In this document: one piece after another, positions 43,701 to 52,700 of the stretch | Position numbering within the stretch: position 1 is the first letter of the stretch | Layout of the letters: each line of letters begins with the position of its first letter | Assembly (NCBI GenBank): GCA_963989385.1 | Contig: OZ022498.1 | Span: forward strand, 317,501 to 381,500 | Length of the DNA: 64,000 bases | Source: Ctena decussata | Lineage: Eukaryota > Mollusca > Bivalvia > Lucinida > Lucinidae | Reading direction: 5' to 3' | Position numbers and translations under genes: made by a program | The notes under the pieces: generated by a model | What the model was told of the DNA's origin: nothing | The model's database searches: none | Seen by the model: only the letters and a program-made list of their open reading frames with translations

Positions 43701-46700
43701 CCAAAAGACTGCATTTTTAGCCTGACTACGATAGCAGTTTACTTAACCCTATTGCACTCAAAACAGCCAAAACTCTATGGAGTTTTGGCTATTCTGCGTG
43801 CCACAGGGTCAAATAAATATTTGTGACCTTAAATCGGAGTCTATGCTGCCTGATGGACCTGAAACTGAACATTCAGACCTCCACTTCCTGTCAGTGAATA
43901 TGTACTTTGTCAGTCCATAAAACTGCTTTAATATTAGTAAGTAAGTAAGTAAGTAAGTAAGTAATGTCTTTATTTAAAGAGGGTAAACACAGTTGGAAGT
44001 ACCAATCTTCCCTGAGGCCCTCTATTGTTATTTAAACATATACAGTTCTAATATTTGACAATTATTTACAATTGTAAATACAACCCTTGTTTTGCTGATC
44101 CAGATTCTCTGCTTTTATGAATGGTGCAGATCCTGAAAAAGCCAAGTAATCAGGTTCTACACAATGCTGTGATGATATTTGAAGTGACACTGCAAGAAAT
44201 CTGATTAGCTTAAAATCAGATGACTGAATCAACAGACCAAGGGTTTAGTAACAAATAGAACATAAAGTGCATCACTGTACTTTAAAACAGCACATTTACA
44301 ATATGACCAAGCAATAAAAACAACTAATGGTCATTTGTTTGACTTGTCAAACACTTAAGATTGTAATAAGATTAATATTTAAACATCAGATTAATCAAGC
44401 TGCAAAACAAACATAGATAGATTTCACACATCACTATGTACTGCTATTTCTGTCTAATTCAGTTAGTTTTATGTACTTTTTAACAAATAGAGAGTCAAGT
44501 TTTGTTTCAGATACATTCAGATTTAAATGCCCAAAAACTGAAACCAGTTTTGAAAATGCATAACTGAGCTTAATCTAAAGCACTTCTCAAACCATATCCA
44601 TACCAAATAAACTAAAACTTTAATAAATATTTTAGACAGAATTTCAGTAACAGGATTCTTGCAATAAAAACGTATTCTGCTACAAAAATTATACAAAACA
44701 TATTTATAACTAGAAATGTTTTTCAGAGAAAAACTGATGTCCCCCCACCAGCCCATTTCCCATCCCCTCTAATGATTAAAAAGCCTGTACAAATAAAATA
44801 TTTATGCAAGTTTGGAGAAAATCCATCCACTGATTCTTAAGATATTCTACATGGAAAAGAGTGTCCTGAACAAATGGGTGAAGGTCACCAACTACATGTA
44901 CTAAACATGTTTTAAACCTATCACAACGATATATTCATGCAAATCTGATGAATATCCATCTACTGGTTCAAGTTATAACTCATTGTTAAAAGAGAAAAAA
45001 AGGATTTGTAAGTAAGCTTTTGACCGTGGAAATAGGGTCAAAGTAAACTCTTGAGATTGTCCCAAAGGTATATCTATGAAAGTAAAGAGGATATCAAGCC
45101 AAAGCCTAGTGAGATATTATCTATTTTAGAGAAACTTTCACTTATCTAAGACCTCTTGTGACCTTAAAAACAAGGTCAAGGTCACCAAACTCTGATCAGC
45201 TCTAAAGCTAGTCCAAGTGATGTATACATGCAAGTTTGGTGAAATTCCATCAACTGATTCATGAGGTATTGTAGGTACAAGAAATTGTAATCTAAGTCCT
45301 CCAGGGACCTTGAAAATGAGGTCAAGGTCATCAAACTCTTGATCAGCTCTTAAGCTTGTCCCAATGATGTATCCATGCGAGTTTGGTGAAATTCCATCCA
45401 CTGGTTAAGGAGATATTGTGCATACAAGAAACTGTCATCTAAGTCCTCCAGTGACCTTGAAAATAAGATCAAGATCAACAAAATTTAATCAGCTCTTAAA
45501 CTTGTCCCAATGATATATCCATGCAAGTTTGGTGAAATTCCATCCATTGGTTAAGGAGATATTGTGCATACAAGAAACTGTCATCTAAGTCCTCAAGTGA
45601 CCTTGAAAATGAGGTCAAGGTCACCAAAATCTACTCAGCTCTTAAGCTTGTCCCAATGATATATCCATGCAAGTTTGGTGAAATTCCATCAGTTGGTTCA
45701 AGAGATATCGCGCATACAAGAAATTGTCATCTAAGTCCTCCAGTGACCTTGAAAATGAGGTCAAGGTCGCAAAAATCTAATCAGCTCTTCAACTTGTCCC
45801 AATGATATATCCATGCAAGTTTGATGAAATTCCATCAGTTGGTTCAAGAGATATCGCGCATACAAGAATTTGTCATCCAAGTCCTCCAGTGACCTTGAAA
45901 ATGAGGTCAAGGTCACCAAAATATAATCAGCTCTTAAACTTGTCTCAATTATATATCCATGCAAGTTTGGTGAAATTCCATCAGTTGGTTCAAGAGATAT
46001 CGCACATACAAGAAATTGTTATCTAAGTCCACCAGTGACCTTGAAAATGAGGTCAAGGTCACCAAAATCTAATCAGCTCTTAATCTTGTCCCAATTATAT
46101 ATCCATGCAAGTTTGGTGAAATTCCATCAGTTGGTTCATGAGATATCGCGCATACAAGAAATTGTCATCTAAGTCCTCCAGTGACCTTGAAAATGAGGTC
46201 AAGGTCACCAAAATCTAATCAGCTCTTTAACTTGTCCCAATAATATATCCATGCAAGTTTGGTGGAATTCCGTCCATTGGTTCAAGAGATATCGCGCATA
46301 CAAGAAATCTGTCACGCCGACGCCGACGCCGACGGGATCCGCACTGAAACCAATATGTCCCCCCTCACCTTTGGTGGGGGGACATAATTGGGGCAAATAA
46401 AATTAATACAATATGAGTTTAAAGACATTTTGATTTGCGTGTAACTCATGTCCTGCTGATCCCAGACTACCCTGGTGTCTGATACTGCATTCTGTATATT
46501 GCATTGTAACTGTTCCACGATCAAAATTAAGGAAAATACAACAGCTTATCCTGCTAAGATAAAGTTGAAAATGTGATACACCATGACTTTAAACACTAAT
46601 AATAAAGTTGATTGATACACATCCAATCATTCACTGCACAAGCCATTCACTCAGAATTAGAAACACCTACAAATTATGCAACTGACACACAAACAAGATA

Positions 46701-49700
46701 TGAGAAAAAGAAAAGTTTGAGTAATGAGACCTAGGTATACAGGCCATTTCAGGTGAATGGATACACTTTCAGGGGAGTCAACTCTGCTGTATTCATTTTT
46801 GTCTCTCTTTCCACAAGGGACCAACCCCAGAAGAGAGGAATCATTCTCCTTTAGGAGCAAATACTTTCCTTCAGGAGTTGATCTCTTTTTGGAAGGTTTT
46901 CACCCTCTAGCTAGGCAAACCGGAAATTACAAAAGTTGTTCCCCTTTATAAACATGGCAGAAAAATATGGAGGTACATATATACACTTTAAACATGTATA
47001 TGTATATAAAGAGAAACTGTTGTAAGACCAATGCCCTTGAAACCATAAATGGTTATAAAGTCTGGAGCATAAAACTTAGTTTTCAGTTTCTCCTAATAAT
47101 TAGCAACTGTTAAATGGGCAATTCTCAGGAATCTTCTGTGTGACAGTTTAATGCAATACCCCATACCAGAGCAAACCTTTATGAAAGTGACACAAAAGGG
47201 CTTAGTATGAATAGGGCTATTTTATAATATTCAAATAGATAAATAATTAAATATGCAAAATAAATAAATAGATAAATAATAATAATAAAAAAGTCACTGC
47301 ACACATGATTCGAAACACCTATACACTTTCACAACTTACACTCCAACAACACATACAGAAAAAAGAAAAGTTTATAGTATGAGACAATATATTCATAAAG
47401 TAAATAGGCATTTAAGGTGACTGGATACACTTTCAGGGCAGTCAACTCTGCAATTTTCATTTTTGCCTCTCTGACCATTGGGGGGCCAACCCCTCATGGT
47501 AAGAATCATGTACCTTAAGGAGAAATTCATGAAATGGCTTAACTCCTGAAAGTGTTTCACCACCCAGAGAAACCAACAGGAAGTTACAAAAGTTGTTCCC
47601 TTTCGAAAAAAATGGCGGAGAAACATGGAGGTGTATCCACACATTTAATTCACCTAAACAAAGGTAAATACATAAAAATATTAACTTTTGCTTTATACCT
47701 AGTGGTGCTCTTTTGTGGCTTAAGCTGAACATTTTATATGCCAAGATCTCTGTCATGAGCACTTGTATCTATAAGCTTAGACCAATTTACATACTTACAT
47801 ATACATTATGAAGTACATTATATATGATGCTCTAAGATAATAAACAACACATACCAAAATCAGCTGATGTATATGTGGAAACTGACATTCTGTTTAAATG
47901 GCTCCAGCATATTTTTGTTTCAGTTCTTAACATGACATGTTACATGAATGAATTACAAAAACTTCATAGAAAGGAATGAAATCGAACTGTGTTCCCAAGC
48001 CCCCTGCCCCTCCCCTCCCCTGCCCCACCCACCTCTTACCTTGGTATAGAATATTCTGCTATCCAGAAGCGTGCCTCCTTAAGACTAGCAGATCCATAAT
48101 GGTACCAAGTAACATTTTCCTGAAAACATTGAACCAATTTTCTTTTTATAAATAAACCTTGACAAGCATTTCAAAAAAGCGTTTCCTAACAACAAATTCA
48201 GCACAGAAATATATTAAATATCATCAAGAAACAGTAATTGAATGCTTATTAACATAGCAATATCAACTTTTTCTTTTTTTATAAAGAAACCATATAGAGG
48301 ATGTTTGACTTTTTCAGTGTAAGATTGATTTTTATCTCACCGAATGAACACTAAAAGCGGTATTTTCACGAGTGGCGGCCTCGTGAAAATACTGCTTTTA
48401 GTGTTTGCCACTCGTGAAAATACCGCTTTTAGTGTTCATTCGGTGAAATAACAATCGTTCTTTTATGCTTTTCGATGAATTATAGAGATTTCTCGGTGAA
48501 ATCGAAACTGATAATCTCACTGTTTCAAACAGTGAAATTATCACTTTCGATTTCACTGTTTCAGAAATCGGATTTTTGTGAAATAGCCTCAAGTTTTTTG
48601 TTGATTACTTGGCTAAATCTTATCTGGCTTGACAAAAATTACGTCACACTTGTTTTCACGTCATTACGACGTTAATGACGTCACTTAAAGCGCCAACGTA
48701 ACATTCTAACTGCACGCGACATCAGGCCGCCTGAGTCTCCTGTAGACATTCTTTCTTGGCAAATTTTTCGAGATCTGCTTATCAAAATGATATTTCAAGC
48801 TATTTTTCAGTTGCAAACTATGTTTACAACCCAAATCATACCCAGTAAACACGCTGGAAGCATCAAATTTGACGTAAAGCGGCTAGAAAAAAAGTTGTGT
48901 TTCTGTCGTAATGGCTGACGCTCTTGAATTAACAGAATTATTGCGATTTTCAAGCATAAAAGAAATAGAAAATTTGACTTTTTTCAGTGTAAGATGAATT
49001 TTTATTTCACTCATGAACACCAAAAGTGGTATTTTCACTCGTGGCTTCGCCACTCGCGAAAATACTGCTTTTGGTGTTCATTCGGTGAAATAAAAATCGA
49101 TCTTACACTGAAAAAGTCAAATATCCTCTATATCTTTCACTGAAAAAGTCAAATTTTCCGTTTCTTTCATGCCTTAAAATTGCACAAAATCACTTTATTC
49201 CAATGTGTCAGCCATCACGACTGAGACACAATATTTTTTCGAGCCGTTTTGCATCAAATCTGATGCTTCCAGTGTGTTTACTGGGTATAATATGGGTTGA
49301 AAACAAAGTTTGCAACTGACAAATTTCATTTAGACAACCAAATCTCAAGAAATTTGCTAAGAAAGAATGCTGATAGGAGACTTAGGCGGCCTGACGTCGC
49401 ATGCTTTAACAATGGTACCTTGGCGCTTTTAGTGACGTCATTAATGTCGTTATGACGTGCAAAGATGTGTGATGTAATTTAAATCAAGCCGGATAAGGTT
49501 TAGCCAATTAATCAACAAATAAATGAGACTATTCAATGAAAATCCTATTTTTTGAAACATTGAAATCGAAAGTGATAATTTTACTGTTTGAAAAAGTGAG
49601 TTTATCAGTTTCGATTTCAACAAGAAATCTCTTTAATTCATTGAAAAGTATAAAAGAAATCTTCATTTCTTATCCACTACAAACAGGATTTAACAGGGTT

Positions 49701-52700
49701 GCCACTTATCCTCAACTTCAAAATTCCCTGACTTTTCCCTGATATTTTACAGTTTTCTATACCTTTTTATGGATCCAAATGTCAAATTTACTCTTTACTT
49801 CAACAGTGCGAACTGTATCTTTTGGTTATTAGGGGTTGCTCTTAATGGAAAGAATTTGCTCCCCAAGTGAGCAAATTCTTTCCTTTAAGAGTAACCCCAA
49901 TGAGGAGGGAGATGTGCCTTGACTATCTCCCCAAGTGAGCAAATTCTTTCCTTTAAGAGTAACCCCAATGAGGAGGGAGATGTGCCTTGACTATCTCCAC
50001 AAGGGAGCAAATTCTTTCCTTTAAGAGTAACCCCAATGAGGAGGGAGATGTGCCTTGACTATCTCCCCAAGTGAGCAAATTCTTTCCTGTAAGAGTAACC
50101 CCAATGAGGAGGGAGATGTGCCTTGACTATCTCCACAAGGGAGCAAATTCTTTCCTTTAAGAGTAACCCCAATAAGGAGGGAGATGTGCCTTGACTATCT
50201 CCCTGGACTACCTAGAAAGTACATGTACATCCTTTCCCCTTGAACAGAATATATTTTCTGAAGACTGCTGTAACCATTAATTTTCAAATTCTCTGACTTT
50301 TTTCCTTTCCAAATTTCTTTGACAAACCCCAAAATTCCCTGACTTTTCCCTGACCTGGAAAATAAGTCATTTTTAAGATATTTTCCCTGACTGTGGCAAC
50401 AATGAGGAACCTGGATATAAAACTGAGAAAGAATCGGCCACTTTACTGTACACCTATATGGTTCATAAATGTTTTTCACCTTGAATATCAAACACCACAT
50501 GTATACTCTACTTCACAGCCTAACCAAAATTCTTATGATAGCTTATTTGTTAACTAGCCTCTAATATTATAAGAAAATTGAAAGCTCTCACACAGCCTGT
50601 AAAGTCTTCAAGATGAAATGGTTTGTTCACTAAATCAGAGCAGAATGCTACTTTAAAAGTAACATTTACAGCTGCTTATCAGCCATCCATACAAGTGAAC
50701 AATTTCAGGCTGAAAATTCTGTAGAATCTGAACTTGTAGGCTCTGTACAACTGTGTTTAACCTATTTTAGACCGTAAACCTGCCGGGGGGAAATATGCAA
50801 ACAATGCAGACCCAGTTCAGACGCCGCATAATGTGGCATGTTTCTGCTTTCCTGAAGAGAATATTAAGGCATATGGGTACACTTTCATGGGAAACAACTC
50901 CTTTATTTTCATTTTTTCCCTCAATGACAGCCAACCCTTAAAGGGAAGAATTTGCTCCCTTGGATCAAAGTCTTTCCTTTATGAGCAGACCCTATTTCAG
51001 AGGGCTGCCTTGGCCATCCAGGGAAGCACACAGGAACTCATAGATGTTGTTTCCCCTGAACAAAAAGGTAGAAAAGCCTGGAAGTGTACCCATTCCCCTT
51101 AATTACGCCATCAAATACAGCTGGGGAACTGTACCTCATCTCGTTTCTTCTTCTCTGCTAGAGCCTCTGATCTTTCTTTCCTGATAGCATCGGCACCAAG
51201 TTGGGCTAATATTTGTCTTAACCTCTCTCGCCTGTCTGCTGGTCCTTCACCAAATAAACCTGTCAAAATGTACGGGGAGCTTGAACTTAATCAGTTATGT
51301 TTATACAAGAAACTGAAACCAGATATAATGATTAAGTATTTCTAGTGTTCTATATGAGGGTAACAATTGATATTTTTGTTAGTTCTCCATAAAGTGTTTG
51401 TCATGATCCCTCATTAGAACTTCTGATTGGTCACAACATGACTTGGTTCAAATGAGGGATCATAACATATGCTTTATATGAAAAAATATTACTCCAGAGT
51501 TATATCAAACTTGTCTGCCACTATCCTTCACTTCAATTTTCCCTGAATTTTTTCCATTTTTTCTACCAAATTACTGGTTCAAAAGTTGATTATACACTTT
51601 ACTTTACAGTGCTTAAGGTGTACTGCAAGTTATTCTCAAAAGAGCTAATTTGCTCCTCCTAGGAACAATTCTTTCCTTTGAGAGTTGAGAGTAGCCACTA
51701 ATGACAGGGGGGGGGGGGGGGGTTAATTTGCTCCTCCTAGGAACAATTCTTTCCTTTGAGAGTTGAGAGTAGCCACTAATGACAGGGGGGGGGGGTTCTG
51801 TTCAATGATAATGTTTCCTGAAAGTACATCTTTTCCCCTTCAGCAAATTAATATATTTTCTGAGACAGCTGTGGCTATTAATTTTCAAATTTCCTGACTT
51901 TTCAAGTCCTACTAATCAAAATCCCCTGGCTTTTCCTTGACCTGTAAAATCTCTATTTTGACATGTGTGTGATGAGGTCAGTTGTTAGGGGTGTATCTGT
52001 GGACAGATTTTTTTTTATATTTTCATCATGACTATTTTGCCTATAACTGTGAGAAATGGACTTACAAATGGGTTCTCCAAGTTGTCTTAAATGAGCTTTC
52101 ACTTCCGAGTCATCTGTGGACACTTGTAACTGACGGGCCTGAAACAACAAACAGCAACAGTTCCCAGTGATTCTTATCTTTAACATCAATGGTTCTATCT
52201 GTGAATTATTTACACATATTAGTCCTCAAGGTTTGAGTATACTAACTTGTACATTCTAAATCTATGATGTTCTATACAGCTAGTAACATGGTCCTGGAAT
52301 AAGTTCAGGACATATACTCTGTTAAGAGTCTAACTATTTCAAGGGCAGCAACCCACATCATTCTGCATGTGAACTATGTCATTTAAGATCTGACAAACTG
52401 ATCATAGCTTACATTTTCCAATTATCAACTATTCAGTCCCTTTATGTCTGTATGTTTTTGAAACAAGAATGCATGCACAACATGCTTCTACCAATGGACT
52501 TTATTAGGCTCTACTAGAAACATGATAATAAGGCCTGCCTTTATGGGACTGTTGATGGCATTTAAGTCCCCAACCAGAAATAAGAATAACAGTAACTGTT
52601 TTCTATTATTATGTAGTTCCTTCATATTAAATATGTTGTTTGGAATTAAGCCTCTGGCAGTCATTAAGATATGAACAAAATATGAATCATGACTGATTAA

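Noticed and set aside
43937..43965. Run of gtaagt as a donor array like those in WDR35
   Set aside because: It is a (GTAA)n microsatellite tail of a minus-strand retroposon with no exon sequence in the unit.
45138..46524. Overlapping minus-strand ORFs of 60-90 codons with repeated peptides
   Set aside because: They are translations of the 146-bp tandem unit of element G, not genes.
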